A DNA stretch of 9,690 bases from Candidatus Cloacimonadota bacterium (lineage in GTDB: Bacteria; Cloacimonadota; Cloacimonadia; Cloacimonadales; Cloacimonadaceae). The stretch is from the NCBI GenBank assembly GCA_023228285.1, contig JALOBM010000074.1, positions 1 through 9,690 on the forward strand. Direction: 5' to 3'. Shown one piece after another: positions 1 to 6,821 of the stretch (within the stretch, counting starts at the first letter, position 1; every line of letters begins with the position of its first letter). The notes under the pieces were generated by a model. The model saw only the letters and a list, made by a program, of their open reading frames with translations, ran no database searches and was not told the DNA's origin. The translations under genes and the position numbers were made by a program.

Positions 1-822
1 GCTATGGGTTTGTACAAAAGGACCAATGCCGACCATGTGCGGCTGCAACTCATAAAGAAAGAGCATATCATCGGCAAGATATTCAGCAGTCTGAAAGGGT
101 GATCCGACCATAAACCCAGATCCCACCTGATATCCTATTTCTTTCAGGTCTGCCAGACATCGTTTTCTGTTTGTCAGGGACATATCAGCAGGGTGAAGCA
201 TTGAGTAATGTTCTGGATTCGCAGTTTCGTGGCGCAAAAGATAACGGTCAGCCCCGGCGTTGAAATATGCCTGATAGTTTTCCCTGGTTTTTTCACCGAT
301 GGATAGTGTTACCGCGCAGTCCGGGTATCGGGTTTTTATGTTTTTTACAATGTAAATTATCTTATCATCAGTAAAATAGGGGTCTTCTCCCCCCTGAAGC
401 ACAAAGGTCCTGAATCCGAGTTCATATCCTGTCTCACATGCCTGAAATATTTGATCTTCTGTAAGACGATAACGGCTTGCGCTGAGGTTGCTTTTTCTAA
501 TCCCGCAGTAAAGGCAGTCATTTTTACAGAAATTTGTGAATTCGACCAGTCCCCGAATATATACATGGTTTCCATAATATCTCTTCGATATATTTCTTGC
601 TTTTTCAAAGAGATATTCGCTTAAGTCACTGGTGTATGAAGAGACAAGGTAGACAAGCTCGTCTTTTGAAAGACATCTTTGTTTTTCGAGTTTGTCTACC
701 AAAACAAATGCATCCGCATCTTTTTTATGCATGCCTCCAGATTTGAATTTAACAATATTTTTACCGACATCGTCAGCAGGATCTGAAGTTCCGTTATATG
801 TGTGAGTCACTGTTTCGGTCAT
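1..822 (-). CDS. hydE: [FeFe]-hydrogenase maturase HydE, radical SAM (C-terminus beyond window)
   Basis: HydE is a radical-SAM enzyme that, with HydF and HydG, builds the 2Fe subcluster of the [FeFe]-hydrogenase H-cluster in the cytoplasm. The 274 residues present carry the SAM [4Fe-4S] motif CxxxCxxC (C99, C103, C106, in FCKNDCLYCGIR). They also carry the family signatures VLQGGEDPYFTDDKI (142-155), RYLLRHETANPE (193-204), GSGFMVGSPFQT (234-245) and VGIGPF (264-269). Family members are about 350 residues long, so roughly the last fifth is cut off by the left edge. The ATG at 822-820 is chosen because an SD (GGAAGGAG on the minus strand, 831-838) sits 8 nt upstream. This gives about 35 residues more than I recall for typical HydE; a later Met31 has GGAGG only 1 nt away and is less likely. 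No hydF, hydG or hydrogenase gene is visible. The related methylornithine synthase PylB is the main alternative, but the GEDPY and RHETA motifs favour HydE. Confidence 0.9.
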   Translation of the reverse strand, partial: MTETVTHTYNGTSDPADDVGKNIVKFKSGGMHKKDADAFVLVDKLEKQRCLSKDELVYLVSSYTSDLSEYLFEKARNISKRYYGNHVYIRGLVEFTNFCKNDCLYCGIRKSNLSASRYRLTEDQIFQACETGYELGFRTFVLQGGEDPYFTDDKIIYIVKNIKTRYPDCAVTLSIGEKTRENYQAYFNAGADRYLLRHETANPEHYSMLHPADMSLTNRKRCLADLKEIGYQVGSGFMVGSPFQTAEYLADDMLFLYELQPHMVGIGPFVQTHS

Positions 823-890
823 AAAATAGACTCCTTCCAAATGATAGTCTTCAAAAAATATTATATATATCCTATATATCAAGTATGAAT

Positions 891-919
891 ATTATAATTG
901 AATGAATAGGTATTGTAAA
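891..919 (-). promoter_or_regulatory. Predicted sigma-70-type promoter of hydE
   Basis: Read on the minus strand, TTTACA (914-919) and TATAAT (891-896) are separated by 17 nt. A transcript would start near 884 and leave a leader of about 60 nt before the hydE ATG. The surroundings are very AT-rich, which raises the chance of a random match. Confidence 0.5.
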
Positions 920-1008
920 TTACAAAACATTTTTAACTTAAGCTGGGAATTTTCGTAAGTACAATATATTCTGCCTATTTTTTTGATAAATATTTTGAAA
1001 TTCGACTA

Positions 1009-1036
1009 TTGACAAATTACACCAGCGTGGTACTAT
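1009..1036 (+). promoter_or_regulatory. Predicted promoter of the small ORF-metY-cysK operon
   Basis: A consensus -35 TTGACA (1009-1014) and a -10 TACTAT (1031-1036) are separated by 16 nt. Transcription would begin near 1043, about 45 nt before the small ORF and 200 nt before metY. No T-box, SAM riboswitch or other known long leader structure was recognised in the leader. Confidence 0.6.
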
Positions 1037-1086
1037 CCAATATCATATTAAACATATATGAATTATAAAATTAAGGAGGGAATACC

Positions 1087-1224
1087 GTGTGTATTAATAT
1101 TGCCCAAAGAAAGAAAAAATGTCTGAGAAATGACCGAATGCGTACCTGTAAAAATATGCAAGAAATTATTAACAGCAGTGAAAGATCCGGGGTTATCCCT
1201 TTTGGAAGATACTGTAGAAAATAA
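1087..1224 (+). CDS. Small basic Cys-containing ORF (45 aa), possible leader peptide or small protein
   Basis: This small ORF starts with GTG at 1087 and ends with TAA at 1222-1224. It is preceded by a near-perfect SD (AAGGAGGG, 1073-1080) 6 nt upstream and by a good promoter, so translation is likely. The 45-residue product has cysteines at positions 2, 12, 21 and 43 and is rich in Lys and Arg, with a basic stretch at residues 8-15. It has no signal peptide or membrane segment. It ends 17 nt before metY, so it is the first reading frame of the sulfur-assimilation transcript. It could be a cysteine-responsive leader ORF, a small regulatory or metal-binding protein, or a chance frame behind a strong SD. 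I recognise no homologue. The Cys codons are not consecutive, which argues against a classical attenuation peptide. Confidence 0.5.
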   Translation: MCINIAQRKKKCLRNDRMRTCKNMQEIINSSERSGVIPFGRYCRK

Positions 1225-1241
1225 AGAAAGAAGGAATAGAC

Positions 1242-2522
1242 ATGAGTAATAATTATAGATTTGAGACTATCCAGCTTCATGCCGGCCAAGAGCAGCCTGA
1301 TCCAGCAACTGATGCAAGAGCAGTTCCGATTTATCAGACCTCATCTTATGTTTTTCACAACAGTCAGCATGCAGCAGATCGATTTGCGCTTAAAGATGCA
1401 GGAAATATTTATGGCAGGCTGACAAATCCCACGCAGGACGTTTTTGAAAGAAGAATAGCTGCTCTTGAAGGAGGAGTTGCCGCGCTGGCTCTTGCAAGCG
1501 GCGCCGCCGCTGTAAATTATTCGGTACAGGCAATTGCCCATGCCGGAGATCATATTGTTGCGGAAAAGACAATATACGGGGGAACCTATAATCTGCTCGC
1601 AAATACCCTACCGTTGTACGGGATAAGCACAACGTTTGTAGATCCGTATGACATAGAGGGGTATGAAAAAGCAATAAAGCCCGAAACAAAAGCGATTTTT
1701 ATAGAAAGTCTGGGCAATCCAAACAGCGAAGTAGTCGATATTGAAAAAATTGCTGAGATAGCACACAGGCACGCAATACCGCTTATTGTTGACAACACTT
1801 TTGCGACTCCCTATCTTTTCCGTCCGTTAGAACATGGTGCAGATATAGTAGTACATTCTGCCACAAAATTTATAGGAGGACATGGCACTGCTATCGGAGG
1901 GGTAATTGTTGATGGGGGAAAGTTTGACTGGGAAGCTTCAGGCAAATTTCCATTCCTGACAAAACCAAATCCCAGCTATCACGGGATAAGCTTTACAAAA
2001 AACGTTGGGCCTGCCGCTTATGTGATAAGTATCAGGGCGATACTTTTAAGGGACACCGGGGCAGCAATATCACCTTTTCATTCATTCCTGTTCCTTCAAG
2101 GACTTGAAACCCTCTCCCTCAGGGTGGAAAGACACGTTGAAAATGCGTTAAAAACAGTAGAGTATCTTTCTAAGCACCCGCAGGTCGAACGCGTCAACCA
2201 CCCATCGCTTCAGGCAGATCAGGGTCACGGATTGTATAAGAAGTATTTTCCAAAAGGAGCAGGTTCAATATTTACCTTTGAAATAAAGGGCGGAGCTGAC
2301 GAAGCAAAAAATTTCATCGACAAACTTAAACTTTTTTCACTTCTTGCCAATGTTGCAGATGTCAAATCATTGGTTATCCATCCTGCAAGCACGACCCATT
2401 CTCAACTTAACGATCAGGAGCTTGCTGGGTCAGGCATTAAGCCAAACACTGTCAGGCTTTCGATAGGGACAGAACACATTGACGATATCATTGAAGATCT
2501 TGAACAGGCATTTAAAGTATAG
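1242..2522 (+). CDS. metY: O-acetylhomoserine aminocarboxypropyltransferase / sulfhydrylase
   Basis: This is a cytoplasmic PLP enzyme of the Cys/Met-metabolism family. It condenses O-acetyl-L-homoserine with sulfide (or methanethiol) to give homocysteine (or methionine). At 426 residues it matches the usual MetY length, which is longer than CGS or MetZ at about 390. Visible signatures are the N-terminal [25 protein letters not shown] region (7-31, quoted here in outline), YGRLTNPT (57-64), the cofactor-aspartate region [10 protein letters not shown] (183-192) and the Schiff-base lysine K209 in [12 protein letters not shown]. The ATG at 1242 has an AAGGA SD (1231-1235) 6 nt upstream. It follows the small Cys-containing ORF by 17 nt and precedes cysK by 13 nt, so the three are probably co-transcribed. 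Together metY and cysK give direct sulfhydrylation routes to homocysteine and cysteine, which suits a sulfide-rich anaerobic habitat. Acetyl rather than succinyl preference is inferred from family similarity. Confidence 0.93.
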   Translation: MSNNYRFETIQLHAGQEQPDPATDARAVPIYQTSSYVFHNSQHAADRFALKDAGNIYGRLTNPTQDVFERRIAALEGGVAALALASGAAAVNYSVQAIAHAGDHIVAEKTIYGGTYNLLANTLPLYGISTTFVDPYDIEGYEKAIKPETKAIFIESLGNPNSEVVDIEKIAEIAHRHAIPLIVDNTFATPYLFRPLEHGADIVVHSATKFIGGHGTAIGGVIVDGGKFDWEASGKFPFLTKPNPSYHGISFTKNVGPAAYVISIRAILLRDTGAAISPFHSFLFLQGLETLSLRVERHVENALKTVEYLSKHPQVERVNHPSLQADQGHGLYKKYFPKGAGSIFTFEIKGGADEAKNFIDKLKLFSLLANVADVKSLVIHPASTTHSQLNDQELAGSGIKPNTVRLSIGTEHIDDIIEDLEQAFKV

Positions 2523-2528
2523 GAGGAT
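2521..2528 (+). promoter_or_regulatory. SD that fixes the cysK start
   Basis: AGGAGGAT begins inside the metY stop region and lies 7 nt before the ATG at 2536. It shows that cysK starts at 2536 and not at an upstream in-frame ATG at 2479, which would overlap the end of metY. Confidence 0.85.
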
Positions 2529-2535
2529 AAAAATA

Positions 2536-3468
2536 ATGAGTAATGTCGCAAAAAAAATTACAGATCTGATCGGACACACTCCGCTTCTTGAGCTGACGAA
2601 CACGGAGAAAAACCTGAACCTGCAGGCAACTATTTTGGCCAAGCTTGAATATTTTAACCCAGCTGGAAGCGTTAAAGACAGGATTGCAAAAGCAATGATA
2701 GACGACGCTGAGAATAAGGGTATTCTAAAAGAGGGTTCGGTGATAATTGAACCCACCAGCGGGAACACCGGAATAGGTCTTGCATCTGTTGCCGCATCAC
2801 GTGGATACAGAATTATATTGACAATGCCTGACACCATGAGCGTAGAACGCAGAAACCTGCTTAAGGCATATGGGGCTGAACTCGTTTTAACCGAGGGCAG
2901 TAAGGGAATGAAGGGGGCAATAGAAAGAGCTGACGAACTTGCAGCCGAAACTCCCGGAAGTTTTGTGCCAAGGCAGTTTGACAACCCGGTCAACCCTGAG
3001 ATACATAAAAATACGACGGGAGTCGAGATATGGAAGGATACGGAAGGAAAGGTGGATGTTTTTGTTGCGGGGATAGGAACCGGGGGAACGATAACTGGAG
3101 TCGGTGAATATCTGAAAACAAAAAATCCTGATATTAAGATAATAGCAGTTGAGCCGTCGGCTTCGCCAGTTTTGTCGAAAGGAACTCCCGGTCCGCATAA
3201 GATCCAGGGAATAGGGGCTGGTTTTGTCCCTAAAATTCTCAATACATCTGTGTATGACGAGATCATTACGGTAGAAAATGAAGATGCGTTTTCTACCGGC
3301 AATTCAATAGGCAAGACTGAAGGAGTTCTTGTGGGGATCTCATCAGGAGCCGCGGTCTGGGCTGCTATACAGCTGGCCAAACGTTCTGAAAACAGGGGGA
3401 AAACCATAGTTGCGCTCTTGGCGGACACTGGTGAACGCTATTTGTCTACTCCCGAGTTCGCCGATTAA
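2536..3468 (+). CDS. cysK: Cysteine synthase A (O-acetylserine sulfhydrylase)
   Basis: This is a fold-type II PLP enzyme that makes L-cysteine from O-acetyl-L-serine and sulfide in the cytoplasm. The 310-residue product has the family's usual length and motifs: IGHTPLLEL (12-20), the PLP lysine K47 in NPAGSVKDR, the substrate loop TSGNTG (74-79), the phosphate-binding GTGGT (181-185) and SSGAA (269-273) with S270 near the pyridine nitrogen. The C-terminus ends in [14 protein letters not shown], typical of CysK and without the CBS-domain extension of cystathionine beta-synthase. It is the last gene of the metY operon, 13 nt after metY, with an intrinsic terminator about 40 nt downstream. A CysM-type or O-phosphoserine-using variant cannot be excluded, but the motifs and the metY partner favour CysK. 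Confidence 0.93.
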   Translation: MSNVAKKITDLIGHTPLLELTNTEKNLNLQATILAKLEYFNPAGSVKDRIAKAMIDDAENKGILKEGSVIIEPTSGNTGIGLASVAASRGYRIILTMPDTMSVERRNLLKAYGAELVLTEGSKGMKGAIERADELAAETPGSFVPRQFDNPVNPEIHKNTTGVEIWKDTEGKVDVFVAGIGTGGTITGVGEYLKTKNPDIKIIAVEPSASPVLSKGTPGPHKIQGIGAGFVPKILNTSVYDEIITVENEDAFSTGNSIGKTEGVLVGISSGAAVWAAIQLAKRSENRGKTIVALLADTGERYLSTPEFAD

Positions 3469-3508
3469 CTAAATATTTCAAGATAGTATTCTGTAGTAAT
3501 AAAAAGAG

Positions 3509-3552
3509 AAGGATCCTTGGACAGAGTAGTGTTATTCCATTGGATCCTTTTT
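3509..3552 (+). terminator. Intrinsic terminator after cysK
   Basis: An 8-bp arm AAGGATCC (3509-3516) pairs with GGATCCTT (3542-3549). A further TGGA/TCCA helix lies inside an internal loop, and a run of five T follows (3548-3552). It lies 40 nt downstream of the cysK stop and closes the sulfur operon. Confidence 0.8.
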
Positions 3553-4040
3553 CATGTCTTGTTTCGAAAATCGCCAGTGGCCAATAGTAGACACAAGTGA
3601 CCTGCGATGCTATTATCCAAAATGTAACTTTAAAATTATTCTTCGGTTTAGAGGCGGTGATTACATGTCCATAAAGGGAATCTGACGAGATTTAAATAGG
3701 GGGATACACGTTGTGCAACCCCATCGAAGTGTTTTTATGAGTTTGGATTTGAGCGTCGATGTTCGCTTTATGGTCGATGTAATCTGTAACTTGTAACTCT
3801 GCGTCACACAGAGCAAATTTCATTCTTATAATTACATCTTGACCCACTATTGTATCTACATTGTTGGATTTCCTTTTGTTATTTAAAAATGTGTATTTGG
3901 ATCAGCATTTTTGTGCGAAAAAAGCACAAGTTCGTGTTGTCTGCCTATATATTTGGGATGTAAAGAGCAATAGTTTGCGATATTAAATCGAATAGGCATA
4001 AATATTTCTGAGTAGTACTGGATCAGGAGGAATCGTTGAC
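3553..4040. other. Gene-poor spacer, possible decayed mobile-element end
   Basis: About 490 bp separate the cysK terminator from the next gene, and no frame on either strand gives a convincing protein. The segment 3570-3625 has two loosely repeated units beginning AGTGGCCA and AGTGACCT, each followed by an A/T-rich tail. To me this resembles the repeated non-coding ends of IS21-like elements, but I see no transposase. On the minus strand, about 43 codons (complement of roughly 3815 to 3685) read open from an ATG without a recognisable match. A 6-bp hairpin TTGTGC/GCACAA lies at 3911-3929 without a T-tract. The right end carries the likely promoter of the next operon. Confidence 0.3.
3975..4004 (+). 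promoter_or_regulatory. Possible promoter of the TVP38-ArsS cluster
   Basis: TTGCGA (3975-3980) and TAAATA (3999-4004) with an 18-nt spacer would start transcription near 4011, just before the SD at 4025-4030. The match is moderate. It is the best candidate near the first gene of a cluster that needs a promoter after the cysK terminator. Confidence 0.35.
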
Positions 4041-4784
4041 ATGGAAGAAAAGAAACATAAGAACTGTGCTGAGAAAAGATCGAAGCTGCTCTGGAAAATG
4101 ACAATAATACTGTTGCTATTGCTGGCAATAGGAGCATATTTTGTATCTCCTGCCTATAAGAAAATGATAGATGATATATTTGCAACTTTTGCTACAGGAG
4201 ACTTCACTATTATGCGAGAATTCGTAGCAAGGTATGGTAAGCAGGCAGCTGCGGTATCTTTTTTTCTGATGATCTTTCAATCAATCGCCGCTCCGCTTCC
4301 GGCATTTCTAATTACGTTTGCTAATGCCAGCCTATTTGGTTGGTGGCAAGGAGCGGTTCTTTCATGGTCAAGTGCAATGGCTGGAGCAGCGGTATGTTTT
4401 TATATTGCGCGCATAATGGGCCGGGATGTGGTGGAAAAAATTACCAGCAAACGTGGACTTAAGTCAGTTGATGTTTTTTTTGCTCGTCATGGGAAACAGA
4501 GCATCGTCATAGCACGCTTATTACCATTTATATCTTTTGATTTTGTTAGTTACGCCGCCGGATTGACTTCAATGGGTTTTGGGGGGTTTTTTATTGCAAC
4601 GGGAATTGGACAGATGCCGGCAACGATTATTTATTCTTATGTTGGTGGAATGCTTACGGGCGGCGCAAAATATGTAGTTATGGGACTCCTTCTTTTCTTC
4701 AGTTTATCGATATTAATTGTTATGATGCGACAGCTATACAACGAGTACCAAACAAAAAAGGTGACAAATGTCAGCTCAAAATAG
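4041..4784 (+). CDS. TVP38/TMEM64 (DedA/SNARE-associated) family membrane protein, YdjZ/YdjX type
   Basis: This is a 247-residue polytopic inner-membrane protein. A charged cytoplasmic N-terminus (1-19) precedes a first membrane helix (about 20-36). Further hydrophobic segments lie near 68-95, 97-123, 158-176, 180-205 and 211-230. The family core is visible as FGWWQGAVLSWSSAMAGAA (99-117) followed by YIAR..GRD (121-129), and as the second re-entrant motif RLLPFISFDFVSYAAGLTSM (159-178). Family members are thought to be transporter-like, and some have been linked to lipid scrambling or metal resistance; the substrate here is unknown. The ATG has an AGGAGG SD (4025-4030) 10 nt upstream. The gene overlaps the next gene by 17 nt, which suggests translational coupling. 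A second, divergent copy lies at 5613. Two such proteins next to YdjY recall E. coli ydjX and ydjZ. Confidence 0.88.
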   Translation: MEEKKHKNCAEKRSKLLWKMTIILLLLLAIGAYFVSPAYKKMIDDIFATFATGDFTIMREFVARYGKQAAAVSFFLMIFQSIAAPLPAFLITFANASLFGWWQGAVLSWSSAMAGAAVCFYIARIMGRDVVEKITSKRGLKSVDVFFARHGKQSIVIARLLPFISFDFVSYAAGLTSMGFGGFFIATGIGQMPATIIYSYVGGMLTGGAKYVVMGLLLFFSLSILIVMMRQLYNEYQTKKVTNVSSK

Positions 4785-5610
4785 AAAACTAGTAGGTTTT
4801 TGGGGTATACGTCTACATCAATTTTTGAGTTTTTCATCTTTTTTTCAGAAGGTTCATTCAGAAGGCGGTGAATGGGCTTTTTTCCCAGGATGCAGCATGA
4901 TTGGCTATGATCCGGAACTTGTGGAACTTACATATAGCTGGTTGTTGAGGTTAAATCCACAAATGGGAATTGTCAGCAGTTGTTGTGCTTATCCAACCTC
5001 AGGACTGAATGATATGCAAAAATTTAATGTTTATCAAACGCAGCTGGGAAACAAACTTAAGTCAGCCGGAATTCGGAAACTGGTAGTTTGCTGTCCGAAT
5101 TGCACTAAGTCCTTAGAAAATTTAGAGGATGTTGATGTTATTTCTATCTGGCAGTTTCTTGACGAACATCCATGTATTTTTAAGACAGATGAAGGGATAA
5201 CCTATGTTCTTCACGATCCATGCCCCACAAGAAATTATCCAGAAATTCAGGCAACGTTCAGACGTGTAATGGAACGCGGAGGAGTTACATGGCAAGAATA
5301 TAATTCTAACCGTCGGTGGGCAATCTGTTGTGGCAAGATAAAAATGCTGATGATGATTTATCCTGAAAAAGGCAAAGAACTGTTAATGAAGAGGCTGAGT
5401 GAAAGTCAAAACAGGAACATCCTCACATACTGCTTTTCCTGCGTGGATTCTTTCAGAAAAGCAGGTTGCAACTCTGTCCATGGACTGGATTTAATATTTA
5501 GGCGTCCTGATGAGATAAGGTCAGGAGCTATTTGTGATGTAATAAACATCTGGAAAAACAGATGGAAATTGTCAAGAAAATTATCAGGAAAGGATATACA
5601 TAAACATTAA
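4768..5610 (+). CDS. Double-CCG-domain (Fe-S)-binding protein, HdrB/HdrD-like
   Basis: The 280-residue protein has two cysteine-rich CCG domains like those of heterodisulfide reductase HdrB/HdrD, GlpC and LutA. Domain 1 has C42, C72-C73 and CCPNC (C109, C112). Domain 2 has C152, C187-C188 and CFSC (C222, C225). Both sets keep the C-X~30-CC-X~34-CxxC spacing that ligates a non-cubane [4Fe-4S] cluster in HdrB, so cluster binding and thiol/disulfide or electron-transfer chemistry are inferred. Two oddities are visible. Domain 1 reads CCAYPT instead of the usual CCGxP, and after the second CCG comes KIKMLM instead of the common glycine-rich run. No membrane helix or ferredoxin domain is visible, so a partner must deliver electrons. 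The ATG has AAAGGTGA just upstream and overlaps the previous gene by 17 nt; the next gene starts 2 nt after the stop. Confidence 0.82.
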   Translation: MSAQNRKLVGFWGIRLHQFLSFSSFFQKVHSEGGEWAFFPGCSMIGYDPELVELTYSWLLRLNPQMGIVSSCCAYPTSGLNDMQKFNVYQTQLGNKLKSAGIRKLVVCCPNCTKSLENLEDVDVISIWQFLDEHPCIFKTDEGITYVLHDPCPTRNYPEIQATFRRVMERGGVTWQEYNSNRRWAICCGKIKMLMMIYPEKGKELLMKRLSESQNRNILTYCFSCVDSFRKAGCNSVHGLDLIFRRPDEIRSGAICDVINIWKNRWKLSRKLSGKDIHKH

Positions 5611-5612
5611 AC

Positions 5613-6320
5613 ATGCCGCAACTTACGGAATGTATCAGATATGGTCTTAATATTTTTAAAAAATACGGCAAACCTGCTTCACTGGTATTGTTTTGTGTTC
5701 TTGTTTTCATATTAAGCCACAGGTACAGATTGGACAATCATGTCACAGATCCTGCTAATCTGGCCATTCTCAGGGCAATGATCGATGAGAATTATCTTAA
5801 AGCATCTCTTATTTATATTATTTGTATGAGCATATGCTGTGTAATTCTCTCGTTGCCCGGAGTTGCTTTTGCTGTAATCGGAGGTCTGTTATTTGGCCCG
5901 GTTATGGGCACCTTATTATGTCTTATAGCGGCTACAATAGGTGCTGTGCTTTCCTTTATTGCAGGAAGGTACTTTTTGAAAGACAGTGTAAGGCCTATGC
6001 TTGAAAAATATCCAGTTATCAAAAAACTTCTTTTTGATAATGCAAATAACAGCGCTTTATTTCTGCTTTTAGTTACGCGCCTGCTGCCGATATTTCCATA
6101 CAATATTCAGAATTTTGCCTATGGAATAACGGATATCGGCCTGATTCAATATGCAATTTACACATTTATATTTATGGCTCCTGGCGTAGCTATCTTTACT
6201 ATCGGAACGGCAGGTCTTTGGAGCAATGAAAACAGAATGTTTCTCTTTTGTTGGTCAGGTTCTCTTGCTTTGTTAGTAATAATTTCTGGAATATTACTAT
6301 ATCGCAGGTATGTAAAATAA
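5613..6320 (+). CDS. Second TVP38/TMEM64 family membrane protein, YdjX-like
   Basis: This is a 235-residue polytopic membrane protein, close to the length of E. coli YdjX/YdjZ. Hydrophobic segments lie near 21-35, 64-82, 84-118, 147-165, 176-200 and 209-230. The core motifs are GGLLFGPVMGTLLCLIAATI (90-109) leading to AGRYFLKD (117-124), and RLLPIFPYNIQNFAYGITDI (156-175). The latter is the proline-rich re-entrant signature of the family. It differs clearly from the protein at 4041 (NIQNFAYG against DFVSYAAG), so the two are paralogues rather than a recent duplication and may work as a pair. The ATG at 5613 is the only ATG near the start after an in-frame stop at 5601. Its SD is poor (AGGA about 23 nt away), and the 2-nt gap to the CCG gene suggests translation by coupling. 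The transported substrate is unknown. Confidence 0.87.
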   Translation: MPQLTECIRYGLNIFKKYGKPASLVLFCVLVFILSHRYRLDNHVTDPANLAILRAMIDENYLKASLIYIICMSICCVILSLPGVAFAVIGGLLFGPVMGTLLCLIAATIGAVLSFIAGRYFLKDSVRPMLEKYPVIKKLLFDNANNSALFLLLVTRLLPIFPYNIQNFAYGITDIGLIQYAIYTFIFMAPGVAIFTIGTAGLWSNENRMFLFCWSGSLALLVIISGILLYRRYVK

Positions 6321-6359
6321 TTCTTTAGCTTCAATAACTATGGAATCTTGGAGGCATCA

Positions 6360-6398
6360 GTGATTATCAAGGCACTTGAGCATATGCTTAAAACATAG
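6360..6398 (+). other. Possible 12-codon mini-ORF in the spacer before the AhpD-like gene
   Basis: In the 141-bp gap, GGAGG (6350-6354) lies 5 nt before a GTG that opens a 12-codon frame ending in TAG at 6396-6398. It encodes MIIKALEHMLKT. This could be a leader peptide, the relic of a lost gene or chance. The rest of the gap shows no clear promoter or terminator. Confidence 0.2.
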
Positions 6399-6463
6399 CA
6401 GCTATTCTGTTGCGTACTATACATAGAAGAAAATGTTTTTTATCCAATAAAATTTATTTAAAT

Positions 6464-6471
6464 GAAGGTGA
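6464..6471 (+). promoter_or_regulatory. SD suggesting a TTG start for the AhpD-like gene
   Basis: GAAGGTGA lies within the first codons after the ATG at 6462 and 5 nt before an in-frame TTG at 6477. The ATG itself is preceded only by A/T-rich sequence. This makes the TTG the more likely start. Confidence 0.5.
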
Positions 6472-6476
6472 ATGTA

Positions 6477-6821
6477 TTGGGTGATGCTTATTATGATCCT
6501 AATGATCTTGCAAAATTTTCAGAAATAGGAGAATTTGCTCCGGGTTTGTGGCAGAAGTTTATTGGCTACTATGCCAGTGTTTTTGAAGAAGGTGACCTGA
6601 CTGCCAGAGAAAAGGTTATTGTTGCTCTTGCAGTAGCGCACACTGTTCAATGTCCATACTGCATTGATGCATACACACAATCCTGTCTTGAGCATGGGGT
6701 GAATGCCGCTCAAATGACTGAAGCTATTCATGTGGCAGCTGCTATCCGGGGTGGAGCAACACTTATTCACGGAGTACAGATGAAAAATATTATTAATAAG
6801 CTGGAGATGAAAAATGAATAA
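6477..6821 (+). CDS. Carboxymuconolactone-decarboxylase/AhpD-like protein, arsenosugar-associated peroxidase-like type
   Basis: This small cytoplasmic protein has the AhpD/CMD fold. With the TTG start at 6477 it has 114 residues; an ATG at 6462 would add five. Numbered from that ATG, the redox motif is C64-P-Y-C67-IDAYT. It is preceded by E50 and VALAVAH (54-60), and followed by the helix MTEAIHVAAAIRGGATLIHG (85-104). In AhpD the proton-relay residue four positions after the second Cys is His, whereas here it is Tyr71. The protein therefore resembles the group annotated as arsenosugar biosynthesis-associated peroxidase-like protein, which sits beside ArsS-type radical-SAM genes, as it does here. 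A thiol-peroxidase or disulfide-exchange role is inferred. Its stop overlaps the arsS-like start by 8 nt, so the two are translationally coupled. No in-frame TGA was found, so this is a Cys form rather than a selenoprotein. Confidence 0.85.
   Translation: MGDAYYDPNDLAKFSEIGEFAPGLWQKFIGYYASVFEEGDLTAREKVIVALAVAHTVQCPYCIDAYTQSCLEHGVNAAQMTEAIHVAAAIRGGATLIHGVQMKNIINKLEMKNE

Noticed and set aside
357..608. 83-codon minus-strand frame within hydE
   Set aside because: It is an alternative frame of hydE; the hydE frame carries all family motifs over the same bases.
1037..1241. SAM riboswitch, T-box or attenuator before metY
   Set aside because: No conserved riboswitch core or T-box sequence was recognised, and the only GC hairpin (1189-1199) has 3-4 bp.
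2479..2535. Upstream ATG that would lengthen CysK by 19 residues
   Set aside because: It overlaps the end of metY and has no suitable SD; AGGAGGAT is placed correctly for the ATG at 2536, and the family N-terminus begins there.
2430..3428. Long open frame on the minus strand opposite cysK
   Set aside because: It lies wholly antisense to a clear cysK, has a low-complexity Ser/Pro/Ile-rich translation and no family motifs, and has no promoter or SD evidence.
3911..3929. Hairpin TTGTGC/GCACAA with A-rich loop
   Set aside because: The stem has only 6 bp, no T-tract follows on either strand, and no gene ends nearby.
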